A stretch of DNA of 64,000 nt from assembly GCA_016722295.1 (NCBI GenBank), contig JADKGL010000037.1, positions 310,001-374,000 of the forward strand, read 5' to 3'. Each line of letters starts with the position of its first letter. Positions within the stretch are counted from its first letter, which is position 1. The stretch comes from Saprospiraceae bacterium (GTDB taxonomy: Bacteria > Bacteroidota > Bacteroidia > Chitinophagales > Saprospiraceae). A program made the translations under genes and the position numbers. This document shows positions 36,672 through 45,680 of the stretch, one piece after another. The notes below the pieces were generated by a model. It was not told the origin of the DNA and ran no database searches. It worked only from the letters and a program-made list of their open reading frames with translations.

Positions 36672-38611
36672 AAAAATATATTTTTTTACTTTCACTTTTC
36701 TTACTAAGCAGCATCTCATTTTATTCATGTATTAAACATGATTTTGATGAACCACCAATTGTAGTGGCTTCACTTCCTTTTCCAGCTAACTCAACCATTC
36801 TCAATATTAAAGCTTTACATCAGCCTGGAAAGTTTGTAAATATAACTGATGATCTTAATCTACATGCAGTTGTTATTGCCGATGATCGCACAGGAAATTT
36901 CTATAAAAAACTAGTTGTACAAGACAGTACTGCAGGTATTGAAATCCTCATTAATTCAACTGGTTTGTACCTTGATTATCCTGAAGGAATGAAAATAGGC
37001 ATCAAGTGCAAAGGAATGACGATCAGCGATTATAACGGTACAGTGCAACTAGGTTATGGAACCTATTTAGATGGTTCAAATCAAAGGCTTTCTGGCATTG
37101 AAGCAAGCTTGTTAAAAACCTTATTATTCAAAGGTCCAACTGGACAACATATTACTCCTAAAGAATTGACTATAGGAGCGTTGTCAAAACCTCATCTTTC
37201 CACTTTAATTAAACTAACCAACGTAGAATTTAGTAGATCTGAAATTGGAAAAACTTATGCTGATGTAATTGGAGGTCGTACACAAAACTTAACTATTACC
37301 GATTGTGGAAATCAAACTATACTGTTGCGTTCTAGCAATTTTGCGACATTTGCTGGAGTTTCAGTTCCAGATAAAAATGGTTCAATTGTTGGTGTCTTTA
37401 ATGTTTTTGGTCAAGATGCACAACTTTTCATCAGAGACACTTCAGATGTTAGATTTGGACAAGCACCATGCAGTGCAGGTGGAGGATCTGGTATCGATAA
37501 AACGATTTCTGAAATCAGATCATTATTCACTGGAGCAGCTTCAAATATTTCTGAGAGCTTTGTAATAAAAGGAATTGTTACTTCAGATAAAGATGGTAAG
37601 AACTTCAATACCCAGAATTTGATCATTCAGGATGCTACAGCAGGAATTGCTTTACGATTTACAGCAGCTCACAGTTTCGCTTTGGGAGATGAAGTTCAAT
37701 TAAATCTTAATGGTATAGAATTATCAGAATTCAGAGGTTTATTGCAATTAAATAATATTGCAACTTCCAAGGTCAGTAAAATCGGTTCTGGCAAAACGGT
37801 TGCATCAAAAGAATTAACATTACTCGAATTAAATACAAATTTTGAAAAATACGAATCTCAGTTAATAAAACTAGTAGATGTAAGTATTTCTAAAACTTCA
37901 GGCACAACTTATAGTGGAACTTCGATTGTAAAACAAGGCAATGAAACTATTGATTTGTTTACTGCCTCAGCTGCGACTTTTGCAGCAGATCCACTCCCAA
38001 CAAAATCAGCTACTATTACTTGTATCGCAGGTCAATTTACATCAAAGCAAGTATTGATTAGAGGCCTATATGATGTAGTCAGCTCTGGTGGGGGAGGAGG
38101 CGGAGGAGGAAATCCTTCTGACTCATTCAACATTAGTTTTGATGGTCTTGCCAATAATGCCACTCTCGATCTTTCAGGTTGGGTAAATCAAGCTACTGTT
38201 GGGACAAGAGTTTGGTTGGCAAAAGTATTTTCAGGAAATGTTTATGCTCAAGCTACTGCATTCAATGATACAAATAATGAGGCTGAAATGTGGTTGATTA
38301 CTCCAAAGATAAATGGCGCTACTCCTAAAACATTTTCGTTCGAATCTGCTAAAGCTTTTTGGGTTCATGATGGATTAGAAGTTGTAATCAGTACTAATTT
38401 TGATGGTACAAATATTAAAAGTGCTACTTGGACTACATTGCCATGTACTCTTGCTAAACAATCTGATGCAGACAATACTTTTGTGCCAAGTGGTACCATT
38501 GACTTGTCTAATTTCACTGGGCAGTATCATATTGGTTTTGTATATAAAGGAAATAAAGCGGTAAATACTACTACTTATAGATTGGACAATATTCAATTGA
38601 AAAACAAGTAG
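36668..38611 (+). CDS. DUF5689-type lipoprotein with C-terminal jelly-roll (choice-of-anchor J-like) domain
   Basis: The 647-residue lipoprotein has a signal with SFYSC (Cys21). Two OB-fold-like repeats of about 200 residues (about 40-270 and 285-480) share 'LVVQDSTAGIEILI'/'LIIQDATAGIALRF' segments and VGxFxxxxxQLxIRxxxDV endings, as in DUF5689/YhcR-like nucleic-acid-related OB domains. An eight-glycine linker near 475-485 leads to a C-terminal beta-rich domain with WLITPKINGATPKTFSFE, as in choice-of-anchor J modules. Its ATG overlaps the restored stop of the TonB receptor, so they form a receptor/surface-lipoprotein pair. Ligand binding by the pair is inferred. Confidence 0.82.
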   Translation: MKKYIFLLSLFLLSSISFYSCIKHDFDEPPIVVASLPFPANSTILNIKALHQPGKFVNITDDLNLHAVVIADDRTGNFYKKLVVQDSTAGIEILINSTGLYLDYPEGMKIGIKCKGMTISDYNGTVQLGYGTYLDGSNQRLSGIEASLLKTLLFKGPTGQHITPKELTIGALSKPHLSTLIKLTNVEFSRSEIGKTYADVIGGRTQNLTITDCGNQTILLRSSNFATFAGVSVPDKNGSIVGVFNVFGQDAQLFIRDTSDVRFGQAPCSAGGGSGIDKTISEIRSLFTGAASNISESFVIKGIVTSDKDGKNFNTQNLIIQDATAGIALRFTAAHSFALGDEVQLNLNGIELSEFRGLLQLNNIATSKVSKIGSGKTVASKELTLLELNTNFEKYESQLIKLVDVSISKTSGTTYSGTSIVKQGNETIDLFTASAATFAADPLPTKSATITCIAGQFTSKQVLIRGLYDVVSSGGGGGGGGNPSDSFNISFDGLANNATLDLSGWVNQATVGTRVWLAKVFSGNVYAQATAFNDTNNEAEMWLITPKINGATPKTFSFESAKAFWVHDGLEVVISTNFDGTNIKSATWTTLPCTLAKQSDADNTFVPSGTIDLSNFTGQYHIGFVYKGNKAVNTTTYRLDNIQLKNK

Positions 38612-38618
38612 TATTCTG

Positions 38619-39317
38619 TTGAAATACTTTTCGTTTAAAAAGTTTGATCTTCAAGTTTCTGAAGAAGTATTTCCAATTACTACTGATACTATTTTATTAG
38701 CTTCTTGGGTCAATTGTAAATTAGCAAAATCATTATTAGAAGTTGGAATTGGATCAGGTGCAATTTCTTTTTTACTAGAAAGTCAAAACAAAACACTTGA
38801 CAAAGTTATCGGCATTGATATTAATAAGACTGCAATTGAATTGGCACGACAAAATACTTTGCAATTAAAACTTGACAAAATGGTGTTTCATCAATCTGAT
38901 TTTCAATCTTTTGGTTCAAGTAGTAAATTTGATCACATTGTTTGTAATCCTCCTTACTTCAAAAATATGCTTTTATCAAAAGAAAAATTGAAGCAAGAAG
39001 CTAAACATCAAATACATTTCGATTTTTTAGAATTTGCTTTTTTCTGCAATTCAAATTTGAATCCACAAGGAAGAGTTTCAATGATTATTCCTACGGAACA
39101 AGAAAATTTTCTTGCAGAATGTTTTAATAGAGCTAAATTTCAATTATCTCGTCTTTGTTCTGTATATCATGAAATGGGATCAGAATCTAAATTATCAATG
39201 GTAGAATACTCGAACGATATGCAAGTATTAGAAAAATCAAGCCTAATAATGTATCAAAATAAAAATGGCCTCAAAACCAAAGAATTTGAAGCCATGACTT
39301 ATAATTTTTTACGATAA
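38619..39317 (+). CDS. trmN6: tRNA1(Val) (adenine(37)-N6)-methyltransferase
   Basis: This SAM-dependent methyltransferase has 232 residues: EVGIGSGAISFLL at 41-53 for SAM binding and IVCNPPYF at 107-114, the NPPY catalytic motif of N6-adenine methyltransferases. Residues 5-25 (FKKFDLQVSEEVFPITTDTILLASW) match the family's FxxFxVxxxxxxmkVgTDsvLLgaW start. It starts at TTG (38619), 7 bp after the lipoprotein gene. It methylates A37 of tRNA-Val1. Confidence 0.87.
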   Translation: MKYFSFKKFDLQVSEEVFPITTDTILLASWVNCKLAKSLLEVGIGSGAISFLLESQNKTLDKVIGIDINKTAIELARQNTLQLKLDKMVFHQSDFQSFGSSSKFDHIVCNPPYFKNMLLSKEKLKQEAKHQIHFDFLEFAFFCNSNLNPQGRVSMIIPTEQENFLAECFNRAKFQLSRLCSVYHEMGSESKLSMVEYSNDMQVLEKSSLIMYQNKNGLKTKEFEAMTYNFLR

Positions 39318-39324
39318 ACCTCGC

Positions 39325-39816
39325 TTATACAGGTTTAGAATCGTCTTTTTTATCACTTAAAAGTTCTTTGCCTTTTTCTGTAATTTCAGATGTAATATTT
39401 CCTACAGTTTCAGAAGTTTTAGCAGCAAATTCTTTTGTTTCTTGTACAACTTCTGAACCCATTTCTTTCGCCTTTTCAATAGCAGAATCTGCCATTGTGG
39501 AAGCTTTTGTTGATATCTCGGACGCAGTTTCCTTTACTTCATCTATCGCTTCAGCAGACCATTCTTTTGCTTTTTCAATACCTACTTCTGCTTTTGATTT
39601 TAATTCAGTTGCTGTTTCCTTTGCTTCTTCGATTGCCTCTGCAGACCAATCCTTTGCTTTTTCGTATCCAACTTCTGCTTTTTCTTTCAATTCCGCAGCA
39701 GTTTCTTTGATTTCAGCACTAGCTTTTTCTGCTAAATCTTCTGCTTTATCCATTGCAATGGTTGCTGTTTCTTTAGCTTTTCCTAATAAATTTGATAAAA
39801 AATCTTTTACTCCCAT
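39325..39816 (-). CDS. LEA-like/YtxH-type amphipathic helical protein
   Basis: The 163-residue protein is almost entirely Ala/Glu/Lys with 11-mer-type amphipathic helix periodicity, and has two near-identical 29-residue units (residues 38-66 and 67-95; both hold KAEVG-x-EKAK-(D/E)-WSAEAI). Such composition is typical of group 3 LEA and YtxH/apolipoprotein-like stress proteins. It has no signal peptide. A long plus-strand frame (39368-39826) over it is a composition artefact. It is followed by a second helical protein on the same strand with a similar MG(V/I)xxxLxxLL-type start, so they probably are co-expressed. Role: probably desiccation or membrane stress (inference). Confidence 0.78.
   Translation of the reverse strand: MGVKDFLSNLLGKAKETATIAMDKAEDLAEKASAEIKETAAELKEKAEVGYEKAKDWSAEAIEEAKETATELKSKAEVGIEKAKEWSAEAIDEVKETASEISTKASTMADSAIEKAKEMGSEVVQETKEFAAKTSETVGNITSEITEKGKELLSDKKDDSKPV
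39532..39705 (-). repeat. Two 87-bp tandem units in the LEA-like gene
   Basis: The units 39619-39705 and 39532-39618 encode 29-residue sequences that differ at only a few residues (ELKEKAEVGYEKAKDWSAEA versus ELKSKAEVGIEKAKEWSAEA). They arose by tandem duplication within the reading frame. Confidence 0.75.
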
Positions 39817-39839
39817 GATATTTTAGATTGATTGGTAAT

Positions 39840-40445
39840 TTAATCTTCTTTCGGTAACTCTAAACGCTCAGAGTTTGAATTAGTTGTAGGAAGAGTAGGG
39901 GACTCCCCTTTTTCTTTAGCCTCCTGCTTCTTAAGCCATTCTTCAGCTTTATTAAAAAAACCATCATGTTTTTCAATCGTCGATTGCCCAAAATCTATCG
40001 GTTTATCAGCTAATCCATCTTTATTCGCATCAAGTTTAGCTTCTTCAGCTTCTAATTCTTTAGCTTTCTCTAATTTTTCTTCAACAAAATCTTTAACTTT
40101 TTCTGCAGCTTCATTTACTTTTTCCTTAGCCATGTCACGATAAGGCTGAGTTTTCTCATCTAAAATCTCTATTTTTTCTTGTACTGCATCCCATAACGCT
40201 GATCCTTGATTAGCAACTTCATTTCCGGTATTTAAGACAAAATCTTTTGCCTTACCAACAAATTCATCGGTTTTAGAAGGAATGGACTCATTTGTATTTG
40301 AATTTTCAAATTGACTTTTTGTTGACTGAATTTCAGTAAAAAATTCATCTTGTTTTATTATTGGTTTTGGATTGCGATCAGGTACAAAATCTTTCGAGTT
40401 ATTTTGTCCAAAAAATAAACTTTTAATCTTACTTAAAATCCCCAT
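39840..40445 (-). CDS. LEA-like helical protein with an EF-hand-like segment
   Basis: The 201-residue protein is started at ATG 40445 (MGILSKIKSLFFGQN), which matches the neighbour's MGVKDFLSNLLG start; the longer frame to 40499 looks non-coding. The N-terminal 60 residues are Ser/Asn/Pro-rich and probably disordered, followed by Lys/Glu-rich helix (about 85-145) and a short LDANKDGLADKP motif that looks like a calcium-binding EF-hand/dockerin-type loop. It ends disordered. It lies 23 bp from the LEA-like gene on the same strand. Function unknown, plausibly stress-related. Confidence 0.68.
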   Translation of the reverse strand: MGILSKIKSLFFGQNNSKDFVPDRNPKPIIKQDEFFTEIQSTKSQFENSNTNESIPSKTDEFVGKAKDFVLNTGNEVANQGSALWDAVQEKIEILDEKTQPYRDMAKEKVNEAAEKVKDFVEEKLEKAKELEAEEAKLDANKDGLADKPIDFGQSTIEKHDGFFNKAEEWLKKQEAKEKGESPTLPTTNSNSERLELPKED

Positions 40446-40678
40446 GTTTAAAAATTTCTCAAATATATGAATTTTAAATATATTATACCACAGAGTCACT
40501 AAACATAATACAAAAAAAATAAGCTAACTTTTTGTAGCTCATGTTTTATCTACAAAATAATAAATTCCTTAAAACTACCTAAAATAGATGAAAATCAAAT
40601 TTGCTTTATCGTGACCGCAAACAATTGCCATGTTTTGTCCCATAATTTATATTATGTTAAGTTGCATGTTTTCTCAAT

Positions 40679-41713
40679 CTAAAAGACTTTAAGCACTTTT
40701 GAAGACCCACTTCTATTGATAAACTTACCAATTTCAAAAGGAACTAATTTTTCGCTTTCACAGAATGTTTGGAATTCTAACTTATTTAAAGGATCAACAG
40801 CGATCAATAATCCACCACTTGTTTGTGGATCTGCAATAATTGATCTATGATCCTCATGACAATCAACCTTAAAGCCGTAGCTCGACCAATTCCTAGTAGT
40901 CCCACCTGGTACAGCCTTTGCTTTTATGTAATCATGGATACATGGATCGATTAATGGCAAGTTAACATAATTAATTTCTGCATCGCATTTTGAAGCATCT
41001 GCCATTTCTATTAAATGGCCAGCCAAACCAAATCCTGTTACATCAGTTATGGAATGTACAAATTCAAATTTAGAAATTTTTGATCCAATTGAATTCAATT
41101 TTAGCATTGAGTTTTTAGCAAGTGATTGATGTTCTATTTTCAATATCCCCTTTTTTTCTGCTGTTGTTAAAATACCAACTCCAAGACCCTTTGTTAAGTA
41201 AATCAAATCTCCAGCCTTTGCACCTGCATTTGTTTTTAATCTTTTTATGTCTACCCTTCCTGTCACTGCTAGGCCAAAAATCGGTTCTGGTGAATCTATA
41301 CTGTGTCCACCTGCTAAAGGAATACCTGCTTCTTTACAAATAGCTCTAGCCCCTTGCAAAACTTCTGAAGCAATTGAGGCTGCTAACTTTTCAATAGGCC
41401 ATCCCAAAATTCCAATAGCTAATAATGGACTTCCACCCATAGCGTAAACATCACTGATCGCATTTACAGATGCTATTTGACCAAATTCAAATGCATCATC
41501 AACAATTGGCATAAAAAAATCTGTGGTGCTAATGATCGCAGTACCATCCCCTAAATCCAATACTGCAGCATCATCTCTATGATCATACCCAACCAACAAT
41601 CCATCAAAAATTTCTTTTGAATCTGTCTTTAATATTTCTGTAAGTAAAGCAGGTGAGATTTTACAACCGCAACCCGCTCCGTGACTATATGATGTTAATC
41701 TAACTTTTTCCAT
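40679..41713 (-). CDS. selD: Selenide, water dikinase (selenophosphate synthetase)
   Basis: It makes selenophosphate from selenide and ATP. The 344-residue protein begins MEKVRLTSYSHGAGCGCKIS; GAGCGCK has the catalytic Cys (15/17) and Lys18, so the active-site residue is Cys and not selenocysteine. Other motifs include DDAAVLDLGDGTAIISTTDFF and TDVTGFGLAGHL. I start at ATG 41713, which places the RLTxYSHG motif at the usual distance; ATG 41734 is possible. It overlaps mnmH by 14 bp. With no selA/selB here, the pair most likely feeds tRNA 2-selenouridine. Confidence 0.93.
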   Translation of the reverse strand: MEKVRLTSYSHGAGCGCKISPALLTEILKTDSKEIFDGLLVGYDHRDDAAVLDLGDGTAIISTTDFFMPIVDDAFEFGQIASVNAISDVYAMGGSPLLAIGILGWPIEKLAASIASEVLQGARAICKEAGIPLAGGHSIDSPEPIFGLAVTGRVDIKRLKTNAGAKAGDLIYLTKGLGVGILTTAEKKGILKIEHQSLAKNSMLKLNSIGSKISKFEFVHSITDVTGFGLAGHLIEMADASKCDAEINYVNLPLIDPCIHDYIKAKAVPGGTTRNWSSYGFKVDCHEDHRSIIADPQTSGGLLIAVDPLNKLEFQTFCESEKLVPFEIGKFINRSGSSKVLKVF

Positions 41714-42740
41714 AATTGATTTTTTGATTTGCATATTCTATAAGTTTTGACACAATTTGTTGTTCAGTCAAACCATGACAATCTATACTATTTTTTTCTG
41801 ATTCTTCTCTATGTTCAAAACCAAAATCGTAACATTTATCGTAATATTTTAATGCTATAGCAGCTGCACTTATTAAATCTCCATTAGTAATAAACTCCAA
41901 TGATTTCGAATATTGTTCTAGACCCAATTTACTTTTGATTTTTTCAAAAGCTTGTTTCAACTCTTCAGGATTCTCGTGACTATATACTTTAATTAAATTA
42001 GAAACTCTTGAACTAAATTCAACATCAATTTGGATCAAGTGTGAATTCTTCATTTGATCCCAGAAACCAGCAGGTAAATAAACTTTTCCAATTGACCTAC
42101 TCTCATTTTCAATCCAAATTCTTTTTGATAAATTTAAATTACTTAAATGAAAAAATAACAGGTTTTCAAAATGTTCAACCGAAGGTTGTAATTGCTCCCC
42201 TATCCAACCAAACGCTGATCCTTTATGATTTGCTAAAGCTTCTAAATCAATAATTTGCTCATTATTTTTTTTTAATAAATTTAATATACTAGTTTTACCA
42301 GATCCAGTCCTTCCACCTAAAATGATAAATTTAAACTTAGTTGACAAAAATTTATTAAGAATAAAATTACGGTAGGCCTTATAACCTCCATGAATTAATT
42401 CTACATCAAAGCCAGCCATTCCAAGCAACCATGCTAAACTAGAACTTCGTTTGCCTCCTCTCCAACAATATAAGATGACTTGCTTTTCTGTGCTATAATC
42501 TAGGGCAAGATTTATATATGAATTTAACCTTGGCCCTACCATTTCTAAACCTTTTGCGATGGCTACTTCCTTGCCTTGCTTTTTATACAAAGTCCCTATA
42601 ATTGCTCTCTCATCATCAGAAAATAATGGAATATTAATTGCATTGGGAATATGTCCTTTGCTATACTCACTTGGTGATCTAACATCAATAATAGGTTTTC
42701 TATTATTCGGTAGCGAGTCAAGATTAAAATGTATTGTCAT
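41700..42740 (-). CDS. mnmH: tRNA 2-selenouridine synthase
   Basis: The 346-residue protein has a rhodanese domain (about 5-125) with active-site Cys92 in YCWRGGKRS, followed by a P-loop kinase-like domain with GGRTGSGKT at 142-150. MnmH (YbbB/SelU) replaces the sulfur of 2-thiouridine at the wobble base of tRNA-Lys, Glu and Gln with selenium, using selenophosphate from SelD. It lies upstream of selD in the same transcript with a 14-bp overlap, a direct functional pairing. Confidence 0.93.
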   Translation of the reverse strand: MTIHFNLDSLPNNRKPIIDVRSPSEYSKGHIPNAINIPLFSDDERAIIGTLYKKQGKEVAIAKGLEMVGPRLNSYINLALDYSTEKQVILYCWRGGKRSSSLAWLLGMAGFDVELIHGGYKAYRNFILNKFLSTKFKFIILGGRTGSGKTSILNLLKKNNEQIIDLEALANHKGSAFGWIGEQLQPSVEHFENLLFFHLSNLNLSKRIWIENESRSIGKVYLPAGFWDQMKNSHLIQIDVEFSSRVSNLIKVYSHENPEELKQAFEKIKSKLGLEQYSKSLEFITNGDLISAAAIALKYYDKCYDFGFEHREESEKNSIDCHGLTEQQIVSKLIEYANQKINYGKS

Positions 42741-42746
42741 AACTAA

Positions 42747-43292
42747 TTAATATTGCCACCGATCAAGATATTTAAAAAATAACTTTGTCAAATTTTTTGC
42801 ATCGGGCAATGCCCTATGTTTTGTTCCTTCAAACTCAATTCCTTCAACTTCTAGTACTTTATCCAGACCTATTGGCTTTTTTAAACCTTTTATATCTCCA
42901 TATTGCTGCTTCAAATCATAAATGTCTTCTAGCCATTCCAATTCAATGTTATTATACTGACTATCATCACGCAATAAATTGTAATCCTTTGCACCCCAAG
43001 AAAAATAACTCAACTGTGAGCTTGAATCTGTAGCCCAGTTCTCAAAATCATGCATCACAACTTTAAATGATTTTGCTCGATCTATTTCATTTTGCTGTAT
43101 ACCCGTTAATGATTTACAATACTGTGACAAAACAGGACTTCGTGAAGGAATGATAAGTGATGAAAAAGTTTCAATCACTACACCATAAGGCGAAAGTTTA
43201 CATGCGCCAATCTCAATAATTTCCTGAGGGTATGGAGAGAATGAATCCTTCCAACAAGTTGCCTCTAAATCGAACAATATAAACTGCATCAA
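42747..43292 (-). CDS. DEDDh 3'-5' exonuclease (KapD/ERI1-like)
   Basis: The 181-residue RNase T/DnaQ-like domain has DLEATCW at 8-14 (metal ligands Asp8, Glu10), an IIEIGACKL strand, the central Asp in SWGAKDYNLLRDD near 95-107, and HRALPDAKN near 160-168 with the final His and Asp. The compact layout with a Trp/Cys after DxEAT resembles ERI1/KapD-type RNA exonucleases. It lies 6 bp upstream of mnmH on the same strand and 13 bp after the acyltransferase gene, so it is probably part of one operon. RNA substrate is inferred. Confidence 0.87.
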   Translation of the reverse strand: MMQFILFDLEATCWKDSFSPYPQEIIEIGACKLSPYGVVIETFSSLIIPSRSPVLSQYCKSLTGIQQNEIDRAKSFKVVMHDFENWATDSSSQLSYFSWGAKDYNLLRDDSQYNNIELEWLEDIYDLKQQYGDIKGLKKPIGLDKVLEVEGIEFEGTKHRALPDAKNLTKLFFKYLDRWQY

Positions 43293-43305
43293 GCTTTACT
43301 TTTGT

Positions 43306-44973
43306 TTAAAGTGAAATTTTTGACCAAATTAATTTATCGTCCAAATTTAAATTATTTACCTTATTACTGTAAAATAAAAGAGCGATAAAATCGTCACTTA
43401 ATAAACGACTAAATGAATCAAAAAACAGCGGACGTTTTATATGAAATATACCTAAAGCATGTATTCCTGATTTTACAACTTCAACAATTTCTCCTTCTAG
43501 CATTTCAGGATAAATCAATTTTTCTTCTTTAGCTAAAGAGAATAAGATATTTCGAATTTCATCTGCCACTTTGTAAAATAAATCATGATCCAAAGGTAGC
43601 TCTTCTTCAGGTAATTGAACTAAAGTTAATAGATCAAATCCAGGATTCAATTTTTGTAATATTTTAAACGCTGTATATGCTACTAAATGGCATGGCAAAA
43701 TATAATTATACTTGACATACTGATTGCAAATAATTTCAGCTAATTCTTTGGAATAAATGCTTTCACGTTGTGAATTAATCGAAAACACATTGTCTGCTAT
43801 ATAATAATTTGATAAGTCAACTTTTTTTCCATGAATATCAATACTTTCTCCTTTCTCGTTTACCTTATTTCCAAATACATCTATTCCATCTCCTATTGTC
43901 ATATAGATATGAGTACCATTGTTCAAAATTCTATTTGTGAATTTAAAAATTTGACGAATTGAAGACATTTTTTCTCGTGCAGTGTATTTCTCTTGCCCAA
44001 TCGATTTCAAATGTTGTAACATTAAAGATCTAGCTTCTAAAACACTCTCATATGACAATACCATTGGGTATACTACAATTTTTTTTGTGGAACCATTTTG
44101 AAGTAGATCCCTTTGTGCAACAATTAGAGAAGATAATAATCCAAGTTTAGCTTTCTCTTCTACTTCGCCAGATCTTGATCTAGTACCTCCTGGGAAGAAA
44201 ATACTATTCACTCCCTCTACAATACTCAATCTTGAATAATCGTTTAATGTTTGCAAATAGACTTTGTTCTTTTTTCTACGGTCTACTTTATATGCACCAA
44301 GCCGATTCATAAAAAATGCAAAAAATTCCGAATTAAACAAATTCAATCCTGCTCCGTACGAAAAAGCTGGTAGTCCAACCAGTAAATCTAAACTATAGCC
44401 AATGACCATTGAATCTAAATTGCTACTATGTGTTGGAACTACAACAATAATTTGATCTTTGAAGTGTTCTCTAACTTGACCTACGTTACCTTTAAAGAGA
44501 ATTTTATTAGCTAATCTTTCTTTCATCTTTACTATGGATGTAAAAGAATGAAATCCAACAGGATGAAACAAATTATAAAAAAATACAGTTAAAATTTTAC
44601 GCGCAAATTGAAATGTGTTTGGATTAAAATTGCCACCAATCTCTTCGGCATATCGCTTTATTAATCGTTGCAAAGTTTCTAAATGCAATTTCCTTTTCTC
44701 TCCTTCTAAATTATTATCGTTATATTCTTTTTGAAGTTTTTTAAAAAACACTGATTCATTGGGAGGATCCGCAGTCCAAGGATTCGTCTTAATTCTTTGC
44801 TTCTCCAAGTAAATTGCTTTTGCAATAGCTTGATCAATTTCTTCTGTATCCAGGCCTTCAAAATGTTTTTGTGTAGTTTGACTTACTTCCTGAATAAATT
44901 CAGAACGTCTGTTAGAAAAACGACTTATTGGCCAATTTTTTACATCCTCTATAAGTTGCGATAATGCTTTCAT
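43306..44973 (-). CDS. PlsB-like glycerol-3-phosphate/phospholipid acyltransferase
   Basis: The 555-residue protein has the acyltransferase HX4D motif PTHSSNLDS (His182, Asp187) and a second motif IFFPGGTRSRSG at 258-269, closer to the GGRSRTG of PlsB than to FPEGTRS of PlsC. A long N-terminal helical region and a C-terminal extension are like PlsB. It probably acylates glycerol-3-phosphate or a related acceptor at the inner membrane in phospholipid synthesis. ATG overlaps the engB stop as ATGA, so the two are translationally coupled. Confidence 0.82.
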   Translation of the reverse strand: MKALSQLIEDVKNWPISRFSNRRSEFIQEVSQTTQKHFEGLDTEEIDQAIAKAIYLEKQRIKTNPWTADPPNESVFFKKLQKEYNDNNLEGEKRKLHLETLQRLIKRYAEEIGGNFNPNTFQFARKILTVFFYNLFHPVGFHSFTSIVKMKERLANKILFKGNVGQVREHFKDQIIVVVPTHSSNLDSMVIGYSLDLLVGLPAFSYGAGLNLFNSEFFAFFMNRLGAYKVDRRKKNKVYLQTLNDYSRLSIVEGVNSIFFPGGTRSRSGEVEEKAKLGLLSSLIVAQRDLLQNGSTKKIVVYPMVLSYESVLEARSLMLQHLKSIGQEKYTAREKMSSIRQIFKFTNRILNNGTHIYMTIGDGIDVFGNKVNEKGESIDIHGKKVDLSNYYIADNVFSINSQRESIYSKELAEIICNQYVKYNYILPCHLVAYTAFKILQKLNPGFDLLTLVQLPEEELPLDHDLFYKVADEIRNILFSLAKEEKLIYPEMLEGEIVEVVKSGIHALGIFHIKRPLFFDSFSRLLSDDFIALLFYSNKVNNLNLDDKLIWSKISL

Positions 44974-45572
44974 GACTTAGTTTTATCAGCAAAAGAATGA
45001 AGTTGTTCTAAAATTAAATCAGCGCCAATTTTATTTTCTACACTTGTTTCAATCATCAAAGGTAAATTCTCCCAATTTTCCTTTAAGTGAAAAATAAAAT
45101 CTTTTAGCAGTATTGATCTTTCTCTTTTTGTGACTTTATCTGTTTTAGTAAACACGATATAAAAAGGAATTTGATTCGAATGTAATAATTGCATAATTTC
45201 CTGATCAATTTTTTGAATAGGAATAGACCCATCGATTAATAGATAACAAAGATATAAATTCTTGCGCTGAATTAAATAATCTTTTATCATTGGCATCCAC
45301 TTTTCTTTTAACTTTTTTGAGACTTTCGCATACCCAAATCCTGGTAAATCAATTAATTGAATATTTTGATTAACCAAAAATAAATTTAGCGTTTGTGTTT
45401 TACCTGGATGCGATGATGTTTTCGCCAAATCTTTACGATTGCAAATATAATTGATCAAAGAACTTTTACCCACATTAGATCGTCCCCAAAAACAAACTTC
45501 AACCAATTGACTCTCAGGAATCTTACTTACTGATGGAAATGACCCAATAAATTCACATTCATGTATCTTCAT
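44970..45572 (-). CDS. engB: Ribosome biogenesis GTP-binding protein EngB (YsxC/YihA)
   Basis: The small TRAFAC GTPase (200 residues) has GRSNVGKSSLIN at 30-41 (G1), a TSSHPGKTQTLN switch region, DLPGFGYAKVS (G3) and FTKTDKVTK (G4). It is essential for large-subunit assembly in many bacteria. The gene ends in TGA with an ATGA overlap to the acyltransferase, another use of TGA as a regular stop. Confidence 0.96.
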   Translation of the reverse strand: MKIHECEFIGSFPSVSKIPESQLVEVCFWGRSNVGKSSLINYICNRKDLAKTSSHPGKTQTLNLFLVNQNIQLIDLPGFGYAKVSKKLKEKWMPMIKDYLIQRKNLYLCYLLIDGSIPIQKIDQEIMQLLHSNQIPFYIVFTKTDKVTKRERSILLKDFIFHLKENWENLPLMIETSVENKIGADLILEQLHSFADKTKS

Positions 45573-45680
45573 TTTGCTGAATTTTGCATAAAATTCGTTA
45601 AGAATTATTTAATTTAAAGAAATTTTACATATAATCAATAAAATAGGCGTTCTTTTGTTACATTATTACAAGATTAAGTT

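Noticed and set aside
39368..39826. Long plus-strand open frame of 152 codons
   Set aside because: It is the mirror of the Ala/Glu/Lys-rich LEA-like gene; composition (Ser/Phe-rich) and lack of family similarity mark it as an artefact.
40446..40499. N-terminal extension of the helical protein
   Set aside because: The ATG at 40445 matches the start of its neighbour; the extra residues look non-coding.
40530..40557. 8-bp inverted repeat near selD
   Set aside because: There is no T-run on either strand and no gene end nearby that it would terminate; random in AT-rich DNA is likely.
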